A DNA stretch of 64,000 nucleotides from Aspidiotus rigidus (lineage: Eukaryota > Arthropoda > Insecta > Hemiptera > Diaspididae). Under the pieces are notes generated by a model, which did no database searches, was not told the origin of the DNA, and worked only from the letters and a program-made list of their open reading frames with translations. This document shows positions 1-12,896 of this stretch, in pieces (the first letter of the stretch is position 1; each line of letters begins with the position of its first letter). The stretch is from assembly GCA_035079385.1 (NCBI GenBank), contig JAVHKY010000035.1:1736001-1800000 (forward strand), in the 5' to 3' direction. A program made the translations under genes and the position numbers.

Positions 1-3000
1 TCATTCTAGTTCTAAACGCTCTAGAAGTCAAGTTCTGTGTCCACGGTTGTTTGACTCTTTCAGACAGCGTCGTAGGATTGGGCTGATTGATGGCCCCGTT
101 ATATTTTTCAAATTGAAAATTTTGACCAGGCCAAATCTTACTTCATTCCCCTTTTCCCTCTACTACTGCTGGATATTTTGATGTGAAAGAAAAGAAAACT
201 TCCAAATAATGTTCCATTGCCCGCGTTGGTTAAGGCGAACGGGGAACCTGTATTAGGGAAGGTCTTCTGATTTAAATATTCGATTAGGTTCGATTATCTG
301 GTCAACATTTTTCCTAGTCCATGAAGTGGACCAGAGCCTCCGAACCCTTTTGCGCTACAATTCACCTCCTTCTCCCCTTGATTTTACAACTGTTCGATCA
401 AAATTTTTGACAGGAACGAGTTTCATGAGGGTGACTTTGAGAAAAATTGCTGGTATCCACCGGAAACTAACCGAACTTGAGACTAGCCTTATACTTCACA
501 AGTTGACATTTTAACAGGGAATTTGTTTTACGGGAGGTAATTCCTAAAAATTTGCCATGCGCCGTATCATGTCCGGCTAAAACAAAAATGGTCCGAGTCC
601 CCCTCCTATCTCGTATACAGCTCGGAGATCAAAATTCATACAGGTGCAAGATTGGACTTGAAAAAACGGCGGCTACCTTTACGAAGTCAAACGAGGAACG
701 CAGGGAACCTGTTTTATGAGTCAAATTGGATTTGGTATTGAGAATTTAAGAAGCCTAGACTTAGCATAAAGCTAATATAAAGAAGGCCTAGACCTAATTA
801 GAGAGTCTAAATTTTTCTTGACTCTCAGGAGAGGGAACTTGAAAAAATTTCAATCTCCGAGCTATTATATGATGGGACGAGGACTTAAAAATAGGACGTC
901 ATCAGTGATCTGGACCACTTCGAAATATATAGGTCGAGAGTCGACATTTTTTCAAGTCCCCCTCCTATCATATATAACTCGGAAGTCAAAATTTTTCCGA
1001 GTGTCCCTCCCATCATATTTTTCCAAGTCCCCCTCCTATCATACATAGCTCGAGAGTCGAAATTCTTACAAGTTCTCCTCTTATCATATGTAGCTTGGAG
1101 GTCGAAATTTTTTAAAGACCTGTTTTGCCGGACGGCGTACGGCGCACGGCATAATTTTCAACCCCCCCATAGAAGAGGTTCCCTGTTGAAATTTGGACTC
1201 TCAAGCCATAATATATGATAGGAAAGGGAATTTGAAAGTTTCGACTTTCGAGCCATGTATATGATAGGAGGGGGAAAAATTTTGACTTTCGACCCATACT
1301 ATAAAACGACAGGCAAAAGACTTGGAAGAAAATTTCGACTCTCGGGCCATAATAAATGATAGAAGAGGGACTAAATGTATTGATTCAATAGGAAAAGGAC
1401 TTGTACAAATTTTTACTTTCAGGCTATATACACCGTGACACAAGGGACTCAGAAAAACTTAAGACTCTTTAATATTTCAATTTGAATTCAATTCGACCCG
1501 TAGAACAGGTTCTCTGCATTCCTCATTTAACTTCGTTAAGGAAGCCGTCGTTTTTCAAGCCCCCCCCCCCCCCCCGTCTTGGAGCTATACAAGAGACGTG
1601 AAAAAATTTCGATTTTCAAGCTTGGAGCTGCATATAATAAGACGAGTGGTAGAAGGGGAGAGGAACTTAGAAAGAATTTTGACCCTCCATGATAGGAGAT
1701 GAATTTAGAAAAATCAACAGCTTCCTTATAACAAAGTTGAACAAGGGACGCAGAGAACCTGTTCTATGGATCGAATTGGTCTCGATATTAAGAATTGAAT
1801 TTAGAATTGGAGTCTTGAGGAGTCTAAATTTTTCTTTATTTACGATCTAAAAGTACCTTCTAGCGCCTCTTGATAGTGTTAAAAAATGAGTTACATCAAA
1901 CGTGACACATCAACTGCTGCGACTTGTGCCTTTACGTATATCCATTTCGCTTCCTTTCGCTACGAGGGAGTTTCTTTCGTTTTCATTTCACACCTAGGGA
2001 ATATTGACGAGTTATCATCTACTTTTTGATCGTAAATGAAGAAGAATCATACACAACAAGGCTTTTCCAGCGTTCCATATTGCATACTTATTCGCCTCAT
2101 TCTTATCAATACGGTGGGCTTTCTAACATTATTCTTATGGGTATTGCTAGGTTGCATACTCATTTTCATTCCGGTGTCAACCTGCCATAAGATCTATGTT
2201 AGGGAGCCCACAGTATTGATAAGAATCAGGCAAATAATTATGCAATATGGAACGCTGGAAAAGCCTTATACGGTTAGAAACGGTTATTCCTAACCCTTGT
2301 AGCGTAAATACTATTTATTTAAGTCCCTTCCTACCAAACTTTCCTCTTCCCTGGGTTCGACATGCTACAACCTTGACTGGGAACCCATGTATTTGGAAAT
2401 AATTTTTTATTTAAATTCCCCTCCTATCATAATAATATAGCTCAATATTTGATATTTTTATGAGACTGTCGGTTTTCCCGGACGGCAGATGGCGATACAC
2501 CAAAATTTTCGAGAAGATTGCCAAATAAGGGAATCTAACCTAGAAAATGAAACGGATCTTTCTAGTCATAGACGGTCGACATTTTTCCAAGTTCTCGTTT
2601 TCATATAGACAGCTCGGTTATTGGAAATTTTCTGACGAAATTCCCAGTCCCCGGAAATAAGTCAAAGGGATATTTTCCCTCCAGAAATGAAAATTATAAT
2701 AAAGCTGATGTTAATACAATTATTTCATTGTATTTGGACGTTTTTTTAAAAAAAAATCTCACGCGGTTGATGGTAGATGAAAATAATTTTCAGATGAAAC
2801 AAATTTCCGGGTACAAGTTCGACTTTTAAGCAATAAAGAAGGGAGCCAAGGACTAGTGAAAATTTTGACTATCGAGCTGTATAGGAAAATGTGGTTCAAC
2901 TGTGGGTCTGAGGGGCTGTACTACTTTTAGACTTGGACAACGCAAAGGTTCTTCAATTAAGTTGAACGAGGGGTGCAGGAAACTTGTTTTATGGAAAATA

Positions 3001-3225
3001 TTTTAAAGTAATAATTTATTATTTTCTGGGAAAAACTTTGATTGTCAAGCTATTTATGTTGAGAGAGGGACTCAAAAGAATCTTATATCATTGGAATTCG
3101 AGAGTCAATCCACAGTTTTTCAAGTTTCCTCCCCTCGTATCATATAAAATCCTTCGAAATCCTAAAGTCAAACTACACATACTCGTAATAATATTGATGC
3201 TAATTCGTATGTTTTTTTTTTACAG
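1..3225. repeat. Repeat-rich flank with diverged foldback-family copies
   Basis: No gene is seen here. The stretch is built from degraded copies of a dispersed family found again near 14.1-15.0, 16.2, 26.2 and 41.7-42.6 kb. Its marks are a unit reading CTCGAGAGTCGAAATTTTTC followed by a C-rich run and TATCATATATAG (clear around 940-1110 and, inverted, 1195-1440), a GC-rich GGACGGCGCACGGC stretch (about 1130-1150), and the phrase AGGGAACCTGTTTTATG (about 703-718, repeated in altered form near 1500, 1760 and 2975). A long C-run lies near 1561-1575. Short open frames here are unrelated to any family I know. Confidence 0.7.
2058..2267. mobile_element. MITE-like hairpin element
   Basis: The arms at about 2058-2130 and 2195-2267 are near-perfect reverse complements: AAGGCTTTTCCAGCGTTCCA on the left is matched by TGGAACGCTGGAAAAGCCTT on the right, and the match continues inward with small mismatches. 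The loop is about 65 bases. No coding capacity is credible, since the open frame through it simply reads along both arms. The arrangement fits a small non-autonomous foldback/MITE. I could not define a target-site duplication, so the superfamily is unknown. Confidence 0.7.
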
Positions 3226-3245
3226 ATTTTTGCAACAATTACGCA

Positions 3246-6200
3246 ATGGGATTCCGGCTAAAAAAAGCGATCGTAAATTTCCCTTCAAAAAATGGAAAAG
3301 AATTATATCCGGCGGTGCTCGAAGAGCGAAATCCGGAAGAATGGGAAGAAGCTAATGTCGTTTGGCTCAATCCTGGTAAGAGGAGTTCACCCAATCTCAC
3401 TCCTTTTATCAGTGTAGGTGTGTACCGCCTATAACGTTACGAATGGAAAAATTTCGCAATTAAAATTTGTTCCTTATCTTCGCGTATGTGTATCGAATAA
3501 GTAAATAATACTCTCAATTGCTACTCGACATTGCTAGGAAAACAAATTCAACTTTTATTTTTTTTTTTCTTCGTTTGCGCGTTAGTCTGCAGACAGGAAG
3601 TGATACTCGAACGCACACAATATCAATATCGCGAACATTCGTATCGCCCTTGTACAGGAAAGTAAGAATATTTTCGCGGTTAATATTTTCTACGAAGGGT
3701 GTCGTCGTCTTTTCCTTTCCTCTAAATTCGATGTAGGCAACTGGGTATGCTCGACATTTCGGGAAGTACAAATAAAGTCTACTATGTTATTCGCGCCAAA
3801 TACGGATAGGAATTAAATATAAGCTTCGAGGAAATCTAATTTCACGTACTAAAGCGAAAAATTCGACGACCATTTTATTTGCATTCACCTTATTCCCACA
3901 ACTAAAATAAAATATTGGAAATCTCGGGTGATATTAAGAAATTCTATTATCTGTGCGAAACCAAAAGATAAAAGAATTATTCTCTACGCAGTAATAAATT
4001 CATCTAATTCGGCGTAGCTAAATGATAAAAAACAAAACAATAATAGCCTATGTACATTTTCTATTCGGTTGGAAGTTGATATATATATATAGAGAATCTT
4101 TCGCGTAAGAGTCTGATTTTATTTCTTCAGTATCGAACGCTTCAAAGTACCTATACTCTATTTCGAGCACACGTGTCCGAGACGTTTTCGGTGATCCGCT
4201 GCTCAAAATATTCTATAAATACAAATTGAGCGTAACGATACGACGTAATTATTTGAGAAAAAGATAAACAAAAAATATTTATACCCTCGAAGATATATTT
4301 ATGTATTCACTCATAAAGGGAAAAATCGATGATTCGGAACGAATTAAAGCTGACATTTGTTAAGAGGACGTCTCACATAACAAATGTATAGAAAATAGAC
4401 TCACACGTGACTATCTACCATAGATAGACGACGCAATTTGTAAAGAATTATATATAGTGGACAATTTATATTGCGCGTTGAGAAAACTTGTGAGTAAACA
4501 AAATGTGTAATACTTTTTTACGCGAACTTTCTCTCTCATGTAGGTACAGATTCTAAGAATTTTTAAACCAATATAGAGAAGGGGGAGTAGAAGGATCGCA
4601 CTCAATATTTTATTGGTTATTTAACGATTCTAATGTAGTTCCCAGCAAACTAAGCGAGTGTGGTGAAATCTAGGTAGAGCACTAGATATTGAAAAATTCT
4701 ACTTTGATAGTTGGCATACGAAAGTACTTTTGGGTTCTACTCCATCATAAGTTGGGTCGCTACAGAAGAACAAGGCCTTAAACACGAGTTTTTATAGCAT
4801 AACACTGTGATCCTGGCTATAATAACTTTGTGATTGGTTTTTCTATTGGCTACCAGCTTTGCTGCCATCTTATTGGTTGGTACTGTTCTTTTTTTCTTGT
4901 CCAATCACCAGACTGAATAATTTTTCGCTGTCAAATATGATTACATTACTCAGGTGGCTGGCTTTCTTTCTCTTTGCCTTTGCCATCTGCATTTGTTTCC
5001 AGAATTTTCTTCTCTTTGTGCGATTCTCTCCGTGTGTGACTTCAATATCTCTTCTCCACTATGCTGTTCTTTGTTACAGTGTTTATCAAACAGAGACCTC
5101 CCATCTTATTCCTCTCTTGATGTTTTGTGCTCTTTCTTGTTGATCTTAAAACTTTCTCCCAGTCTCACCAGCGTAGATACCTTTACACTGCTCACAACTG
5201 AGCTTGTACACTCCGCTCAAGCTTTCCTTGTGCTTTTCTTCCGTCTGGTCATTACTGACCCTCTTTACCATGGGTGGGTTACTATGATTGTAGCCTTTGA
5301 ACGCCTTTATCACCTTGTTTGTACTCTTTCCTATGTATGGTATCGATCCGGAGTACTTTCTCGTCGTGCCATCATGGGTTCCCTTCTTGGCTTCCATTTT
5401 CCTGAAGACTTCTTCCACCTCACTCTATGGTAGCCGTTGGCCCCTGCAATCAGCTTTACTATCTCGATTTCTTTCCTTTTCTCTTCCTTGTTATTCAGGA
5501 CAGAAATTTCTCGATAGCAGTAGTTCTGAAAGGCAGTTATGTTGTGGTTGCGCCCGGAGTGCTTACTACTCATCTCGGGCAATGTCTTACTGCGCCCGAG
5601 ATGCGTAATGCATACTTCGGGCCCTTCTAACCCAGAAAAGTTTCAAATGGTCTTATCGGACGTTTCGCTTTTTGGAGTTTTATAAGCCCCTTGAATTTCA
5701 GTGCTACCGGGCTTATCTGAAGCGTCCTTTCATTGCTAGATATATTGCATTGTTCTCTTTCTATTTGACTCTTGGTATGGGATGTTACGTTAATTCGGAA
5801 TTGTTGCATTGCGGTGACGCATACTTACGATTCTCAATGGTTCTCGTTATATAATTGTAACTACGCATTCTGTCTGCGAGTAGGGAAGTCACCAATACAC
5901 AGAACATTTCAAGGGGGTAACTGTTCATTGACTCTAGATCTATGTCGATTTAAAGTCGACCAGCTTACATTACCGTGGAACTACAAATCAACTTGAAATC
6001 GACTCAACAAAGAAGCGGATTTCGGGTGGACAAAAAATTTGGAAGAGTCGCCTCAAAATCGACATGGCAAATTCACGTTGAAATGGAATCGATATTTGTC
6101 GACCCCATATCGGTCGACGTGATGTCGATTTCAGCAATACTTGGACGCAGTTTTGACCAATACTTGTCGGTCGATTTGACGTCGATTATCGGTCCACGCT

Positions 6201-9200
6201 ATCGACTTCAAACCGACGGTCGACATATTTAGATGCGCCTTGAGAAGCCCTCAGGTCCAAACCTCAATAAAAAGGCGCCCTAATCCTCCCTTCTCTTAAT
6301 GTAGTACACTCGTGAATATTTCTGCTCTTATCAATAGAGACACGATGAGCAAAAGAGTTTTGTTTAGCACACTATAGACTCGAATTAATTCGTCCTTCTA
6401 CGTTACGGCTCGTTGTACTTCGCCCTAGTTCAACCACATACGTAGGCATGTCTCATGGAGTAAGTAGTGGACTCAACGTTGACGTCAGTACGATGGGATT
6501 GATAAACTTTGGTTCAAGAGCTATGTAGGATTGGAGGCGTTCTTGTAGTCTTCGAATCATTTGATTTTCAGTAATACAAGAATCTTGTCCAGACAGTAAA
6601 TAATAGAAGCAAATTAAATTTCTTCTTGTATTTGAGGATAATTTAAAGTCAAAGATTCATATTTTCGTTCTCCATCGAACCACTCGAAAATTTTCTCAAG
6701 TCTGTCTCGAAATCGAAACTTCATCTAAAATTTCTCCCTCCACTTCACGTTTCTAACCCATCCCCGTCGCTTCCGTTCATTCATCCCGAGTGTGAAAAGA
6801 ATGGAAAATAAACGTCGACGTCAGTATACGGCGAAATATCAGAATATTTTTGCCCAATGCTGAAAAAGCTTTAAGGTTAAACGATGATTCAGTCCTATAC
6901 CGATGTTTGTTGTGGCTGAACGAGTATTTACAATTCGGGATTCGTTTGTCTTCGGAAAGTTTCACGTAAAACTGTGGCTATAAACTTTCATTAATCGTCG
7001 TCGACGTACTCGGCGCGAATTTCAAGGATTAGCTATAGCTATCAAACATGATTGCTTTAACGTCTTGATTATATAACACCGGAACTCATTCGAAATTCTC
7101 AACTCGACTTGATTTTTCCTGGATCATCATTAAACGTGTCGCGTACAAAGACTCACTTTCAACACTGACACAAAATTCACTCATGTTGAACTTTCAGTAT
7201 AGGTATGAAACTTTCCGCGATTCAAAAGAGAAAAAATTCTTTCTATTTTTGGTTTTACGAGCCTCACAACCTCACGAAAGATTATCAATTCCTTAAATGA
7301 CGGTGGGTTGCTTGTAATGAGGGAGGGCCCCGGATTACAAGGAAATGCGTAGGTAGTTTGGATCGTTCGGACTTATTACAGTAGACATAAGGGGTGAGGA
7401 AACAGAGTGAAAGAGGCGAATGTTTCTAAGAGCAGGAATAAAAGTAAGTTCTGTTCGGGTCTGTCGTCATTCCGAAAGTATGAGTGGAGGAGAGGGCGAA
7501 TAGACCTAGATAAAGACGATAGAAGATGGGGCGAGTATGACAAATTCTGAGGCGTGAGGGGATGATTTGGGAAGTTTGATTAGTGGAAATTCAGGGGACC
7601 TGTATGTTTTAGTTTATCCGGAGCTCAGGCCGAGTGACAAGAATTAATTCGATAGTTTTTGAGGTCGTAGGTAGGGCTGGGTACAGGATCAGAAATCATT
7701 TGCGAGAGCGACTGAGGTCAATCGCATCAACCAGAATATAAAGAAAAGAGGTAGGTGATAGAGAGTGAGTGAAGAAGAATGTGGATGTGATTTGCATGAG
7801 TCTTGCCTTGCTGAGAAAGTCAGCGGTAGGAATGTGAGATGGTAGATGACAGAGTGTGAGAAGAATGTGGATGCGTTTTGTACAATAGGATTTACTGAGT
7901 GATGTCTTGCCTTGCTAAGAGAGGCGACAGTAGGAATGTGACATGATGGAGAATTGAGTGAGTTAAGGGAGACAGGAGAAAACAGCGTTTAGTTCAGTAG
8001 TGAATATGGAGGCGGGGTTTCTAAATTAGGTGAGGGTGCTTCCAGGTTTAGGTTCCGATTTAGGGCATTTGTAAAGTATAGCTGAGGAAGTGAAGAGCTC
8101 AGAAATAATTCTAGAAAGATAATAATATCACCTCGAGCTATGGTTTTGCGTCTCAGTTATGGTGAAACTCCATTACACATACTTTGCCAAACACTAATAA
8201 TTCACCTCCAATTCGTTTTTGTTCGCAGGTGTTCTCAGTAATTTGGAGGAATTTTTCGAAAATCTCAGTTCAAAAGTCTCTAAAGTCAACGATGAAGAAC
8301 CAGACCAGTCTATTGAAGGTAAGTTGTCGCCTCATTTAGCATTGAATGTTCGGATTAGGCGAGGATTTAAATACTCACGTTTATTACTTCTATATCAACT
8401 CGATTCTTTGACTCCGGTGCTTTTCTTTCCTTCTATAGGTACATGTTCTCAAACTCGATAACTCGATAACTCAAAATCATACTTCTAGTAAAAATTTTAG
8501 ATAAATTCCCTCTTCACCAGTCGAAACTCAGACGTCAAAGACGTACATTAGATCTTTAACCCCGTTTTTTTTTCCTTTTTTTTTTTAATAGAACCTTATC
8601 TTACCCTTGTAACTTTGATTCTACGTAATAAGTACATTCACTTTAATCAAATTGCGAATGTACAGGTAAAGATAATTGGCTTCGCTATAGGTGTTGCTCG
8701 TAACTATAAACCTAATTACAGCGTAACTCTCTCGCAAACGTGCCACAAGTTCTAATTCGACGTGGCGGCCTTTTGCAACTCGAAGTCCGTACGTTGTTAT
8801 AATTTTCTTCTACGACTTTCTTGAAACCAAAGAGAACAACTCTTTTGAACAGAAATAAAACTGATCGTTATGCCAGTGTCGTTTAATAACATCTAGAAGC
8901 CTCTCCTATAGGTACTTGAAAATACGATAGTAGGTACCGAACGAATAACTAGGCCTATAGAGGGATTACAAAGAAAGAGGTATTAGACATAAGATGCACG
9001 TGGCTCACAATTATTACCTACACAGTGTGTGGGGTATCTCGTTATAACGCGACTTTTACTGGAATACGTCAATAAAATACTGAATATTTTGTTTTACCTT
9101 CCTTTCAACATCTAGGTCACGATTCGCGACTGAAAAATACATTAGACGATTATCAATTACAAGGGTACAAGCCATCCTACAAAATTCGAAATTACGTTCA

Positions 9201-9291
9201 GTCTCCGGAACCGGTGCCGCTGAAAGGTACCAATCGACACGATCCCTCTTACAAATGGACTGGTTTGGGGAAGAGACGTTACGATGGGTAG
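3246..9291 (+). CDS. Small three-exon gene, function unknown
   Basis: Exons are 3246-3375, 8229-8318 and 9116-9291. All junctions are GT-AG, both introns are phase 1 and the frame closes exactly at TAG 9289-9291, giving about 131 residues. The first exon is preceded by a strong acceptor (T-run then ACAG at 3225) and is open back to it, so it may be a 5'UTR/first coding exon or an internal exon of a longer protein; ATG 3246 is a provisional start. The protein is charged, with an ELYPAVLEERNPEEWEE stretch in exon 1, an acidic helix-like exon 2 and a Tyr/Pro-rich exon 3 ending KWTGLGKRRYDG. No transmembrane segment or signal peptide is visible. I recognise no family. The precise splice phasing across three exons is the main reason to believe it. 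Confidence 0.6.
5100..5640 (-). mobile_element. Penelope-like element remnant (RT tail plus GIY-YIG)
   Basis: Two overlapping minus-strand frames (5582-5331 and 5418-5146) together spell the end of a Penelope-like retroelement. They contain an SIPYIGKSTNKVIKAFK segment typical of the region after the RT thumb, then GVYKLSCEQCKGIYAGETGR, the opening of a GIY-YIG endonuclease (family knowledge: PLEs carry this nuclease C-terminal to RT). The similarity jumps frame around 5370-5420 and again near 5150, so the copy is dead. The RT catalytic core is absent. It lies in the first intron of the 3246-9291 gene, on the opposite strand. It belongs to a different PLE lineage from the copy at 26.3-27.4 kb, judging by the divergent nuclease sequence. 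Confidence 0.75.
5930..6235. repeat. TCGAC/TCGAT-rich degenerate short-period repeat
   Basis: About 300 bases in which GTCGAY or ATCGAC recurs every 10-40 bases in both orientations, for example around 5953, 5996, 6057, 6090, 6114, 6177 and 6222. A related shorter patch occurs near 11060-11160 (AAGTCGAGT, AATCGACGC, GGTCGATAA). The open frame across it is a by-product. Being dispersed and non-coding, it looks like part of a repeat family rather than a gene. Confidence 0.5.
6240..8228. other. Rest of intron 1 of the 3246-9291 gene
   Basis: Together with 3376-5099 and 5641-5929 this is intronic sequence with no recognisable exon. It includes a purine-rich, G-rich tract at about 7300-8060 and an imperfect tandem duplication near 7770-7945. 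The intron ends with TTTTTGTTCGCAG at 8228. Confidence 0.5.
7770..7945. repeat. Imperfect tandem duplication
   Basis: Two units begin with GAAGAATGTGGATG (near 7771 and 7859). Each then carries TCTTGCCTTGCT followed by a GGTAGGAATGTGA or AGTAGGAATGTGA segment (near 7831 and 7929). The second unit has an insertion between the shared blocks. Two copies only; no coding sense. Confidence 0.6.
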
Positions 9292-10551
9292 ATTCGAGAA
9301 GTGTTATCAAAGATTGTACATTAAAAATATCTTAATGTTAAGTTTATTTGTATACGTCTACTTGATAAGGCCTACCTTGATTATGCAGCTTTCGACAACA
9401 ACTTGGTTATAGAATTTCTTGTAATTTATAGATTATGAAATAAAATTGGATTTACCGGTATTTGGCTAATTCCTTGACTCTCTACCCAGGCTCAAAATCT
9501 CTGGCCTTGTCAAAATAACCCCTCCAGAACAGTATAGTATAGTTCTCAACAAGATTTGTGAGTGTTTGCACTCGAGGGCAACTATTTCAACTATTTTGGA
9601 AAAGAAGTCTGCCTCGACAATCTAATCCTAAGCTTGTCCTCACTGATAAGATTTATATTTTGGGCAGGATCATATCGCATTCTGACAATTGGGGGAAATT
9701 AAGCAGAGGTTATTTCAAAATAAAAATAATTCTGATGACTGAAAGCAGTGCTCAGACATATTCAAGGCTTAGGTAGCTCTCAGACAAATTTCGAAGTACG
9801 CCAAAAATTGTGTACTTTCCATATTTCATCAAAACTTGAAGTCATCTTGAAAAGCTGACTCAGAAATGCTCTCAGCTAAGACTTTGGCAAGCAACCACTC
9901 GTATTATATCTTGTTCCATTTTGGTTGTCTGATTATTTGCCTTAATTAAAATAAGTGAGGTTCTCGGGAGGAAAGTGGCGAGTGAACGCCACTTCTTCGT
10001 TGAATTAAAGTTTAGTATCACTTTGCTAATGACGAAACCTATCTTTATTAAGAAATCAGTGCTGGCAGATGGAAATTTCGAGAATGTACCATTTCTTAAA
10101 AAATGAATGTGCCATTATGTGCCACAACATTGTAAGTATCGTTTTCACAGCCAAGAGACGTAGTACCTTCTAGAATATAATGTACCACATGTGACATCAA
10201 TGTGCCACCCTAGTGTGAAAAATACTCCCAAGCAGTGGCGTAAATACGGGAGCGAGGGGTTGGGGTTCAACCACCCACAAAGCTTCCAGTGTTTATGAGT
10301 GTTTCGTAATTTTCAAAAGAATACCCGCTACCGGCATCTCTTTTGTGGGGGGACATTCTCAGGGAAGCGTAATCTTTCTAGGCTGAGTTCACAGAAAGCC
10401 TTTAGGGGATATTTACTGTTCCCTAGTGTACAACATGATAAATATTTCATTGTATGTACTGAAGTATAGTACAGATAATACAGATTGCTTAAGCATATCA
10501 ATATTCACTCTCACATGGGTAAAGCCTCCCTACCAGCAACTGCCTTTTTCT
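9292..10551. other. Intergenic stretch
   Basis: The 3' end of the small gene is followed by a canonical AATAAA at 9439-9444, about 150 bases past the stop, which is a plausible poly(A) signal. The rest is AT-rich with no exon, RNA gene or long repeat that I can support. Confidence 0.5.
9439..9444 (+). promoter_or_regulatory. Candidate poly(A) signal of the small gene
   Basis: AATAAA lies 148 bases downstream of the TAG at 9289-9291 on the same strand. Canonical hexamers arise by chance in AT-rich DNA, so this rests on position alone. Confidence 0.35.
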
Positions 10552-11024
10552 TTAAGCCTCGCGTTCTCCTTCCACCAAGACGTTAAAAAACAATTTCAAT
10601 AGGTCTTGTTCATCTCGGAGACCAAGTAAGTTAAGATCTTTTCCATGGGGCCGCGAAGCTTGCAGGTATTCCGCTGCCATTGCAAAGTTTGCAATGTAAT
10701 GGCCTCTAAATTTTTCATATAAGTGCATCCAATCGAAACAAAATATGGGGTGAGTTGAAGAATACATTGTAAAATATTCGTTGGAAAATAAATTGAGGAA
10801 CTTGCAAAACTCAGCAATAGGCAACCATTCAGCCATCGAGCAATCTAGAGAAATACCGTAGTCTTCTTTTAGGTGCCTTGACAAAAAAATGAATTTTCCA
10901 ATTGTTCCTTTGTCGCTTGAACACTCATTACATGAAGCAGCTCCTTGGTCCAGTCAAGACCATTAAGCGTAACTAGGCTGCGTGAGAAGCAAGGAAAAGA
11001 ATCGAGAGGAAAAAAATTGGCCAT
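10552..11024 (-). pseudogene. Frameshifted gene or retrocopy of unknown family
   Basis: Reading leftwards from an ATG at 11024-11022, an open frame runs into a seven-A run on the plus strand at 10883-10889. The protein-like reading then continues in another frame to a TAA at 10552-10554. The second part (about 108 codons) is strongly protein-like, with segments such as MAEWLPIAEFCKFLNLF and FDWMHLYEKFRGHYIANFA and no low complexity. The first part has LVTLNGLDWTKELLHVM. One homopolymer length change accounts for the break, so it is either a real indel or a sequencing error; alternatively 10884-10552 is an exon whose acceptor is the T-rich tract. No intron is needed otherwise, which would fit a retrocopy. 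I do not recognise the family. Confidence 0.4.
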
Positions 11025-12896
11025 TTGCAATTTGAATTAAGGATTTTGGCATCTATTTGAGATAGATTTGAAGTCGAGTAACAAATATTTCCAAAGTACT
11101 AGAAATCGTTGTAAATCGACGCAATAAAGTAGTCTATTTCAGGTCGATAAAAAATCTGATTCATATCAATCGTATCGCTCGTGCAAGGAGGTACTCCACA
11201 GTGGCATCCCATTTTCGTTTTCTTATCTTTGCCTCGAAAAAATTTAGGATCCTATTATTACGAATCAATAATGCGATTGAGGGTTGGCATCTTGGTTTTG
11301 ATGCATTTATACACCCTGTGAAAAACCCATTTGAATTTTTCAAAGGAAGAGTGAGGTGACTATATGCAAAAAATGATACCACTTTAAAAGAAGAGGTGCG
11401 TTGTGATAACATGGAGTCACCTCCTGTTAGTTAACAAGAAAAGACGTGTTCACATTCTTACAAGACATCTTCCATAATCCAACCTACATTTTAAATATGC
11501 TTTATAAAAACTTTTTTTACGGAAAAGGAATTCTTAATGACGACTAATTAAATAGACGATGGAAAGTCGCCCAAATTTTGTGTTTTCAGGTCAGATCCCC
11601 TACCGTTCCATGATAAAGCAGATTCCCTGTGATGAATTTCGAGCGGAGGGCGGGTAGCGAAAATTCTCAGGTGACCTTTGACAAATCAGTTTCCCTTTTA
11701 GAATTCTATTACCATCGACGAGGAAGAGGTCTTGAAAATTTTTCAATTTCCGAGCGATATTTGTACACCAGGGGAGGGCGCTCAATCTACAGCCCGGAAG
11801 GACGAAATAAAAAAATTGAATAGTAGGAAACTCGATGATTAAAAAGTGGAAATACCTGATAATATCGGAACTCGTAATGAGTGAGTGAGGTGTAAGTAGA
11901 GCACTAATATTGAAAAACCCTTTTTCAATACCTGATTACCTGATAAGATTTACGCTTATTCGTATTTTTTGTGACTTCCGATAACTTCCAACTTGTGCTA
12001 TGTGGTTCCGTGTCCAGAAAGGTTGAGCGTCCCTACGGTACACAATTGTAGTCCTTGATCTAGTGAGCATCAACAGAATTATTCCAAGGCCAATCAGCTC
12101 ATTTAAAATAGCCCAAAAATTGACATTTTTCCAAGTCCCACTGGCTCATATTGTATATGTTAGCTCCAATGGCGAAAGTTCCTTCAAGCCTCGAGGTTAA
12201 AAAGTTTTGGATAGAGTGCCAGCCACAGAACGAGTTTTATGTGAACTTTTATGACCTCAACTCTATTATTCACTTCTTTTGTCAACGTGCTTCACGTCTC
12301 GTCCAATATTATGTGATATGATTATCGTAGTTACTCGAGCAATTGAGTCGGGGACACTATTTGTACTTTCTCTTCAACGAATATCACATATGCACCAGGA
12401 GCGAATTTTCTGATGAAAAAATTCAATATTTACGAAAATATTAGAAGTGCTTAATGACCTAACGTATATTTTCATTCCAATGTCAAGTGCGGACCATTAT
12501 TTATCTTCATTTTTTTTTTTTTTTTTCAAAATACCGATCTTACCACTTATATTATACTCGATTTCTTTATTGTTGTTATCAACAATGTTGAAATTCATAA
12601 GATTAGAGGTACTGCTTCAAAGAGTACTTTTCCGTTTTTATTGTCATAAGCGCACCCGAGGGCCTCGGTTTTAAGCTTCTGTTCGTTTATGCAATAATGA
12701 TGAATCAATCTTCCTAAGAGCAGTTGAATTACTCTGGTGCCTGTATAATTGATTTGGGATAGTTCGATGATTTCCCGCGCGGCTACTTTTAAGGAACAAA
12801 CTATGGTAACTTAATCTATAATATCGAAAGCTTATCGTGATGAATTTTATGATTTTATTAGACAACGTCACAATTAATTGAAGTTTACTTTTCCAG
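11025..12896. other. Intergenic and upstream region of the cathepsin gene
   Basis: No supported exon. A TCGA-rich patch near 11060-11160 resembles the repeat at 5930-6235. The missing first coding exon of the cathepsin B-like gene must lie somewhere here or further left, because the frame upstream of the 12897 acceptor hits a stop without an ATG. A run of 17 T lies near 12511-12527. Confidence 0.45.

Noticed and set aside
4859..5608. Overlapping plus-strand frames around 5 kb
   Set aside because: Antisense to the Penelope-like remnant; hydrophobic and Ser-rich by complement only.
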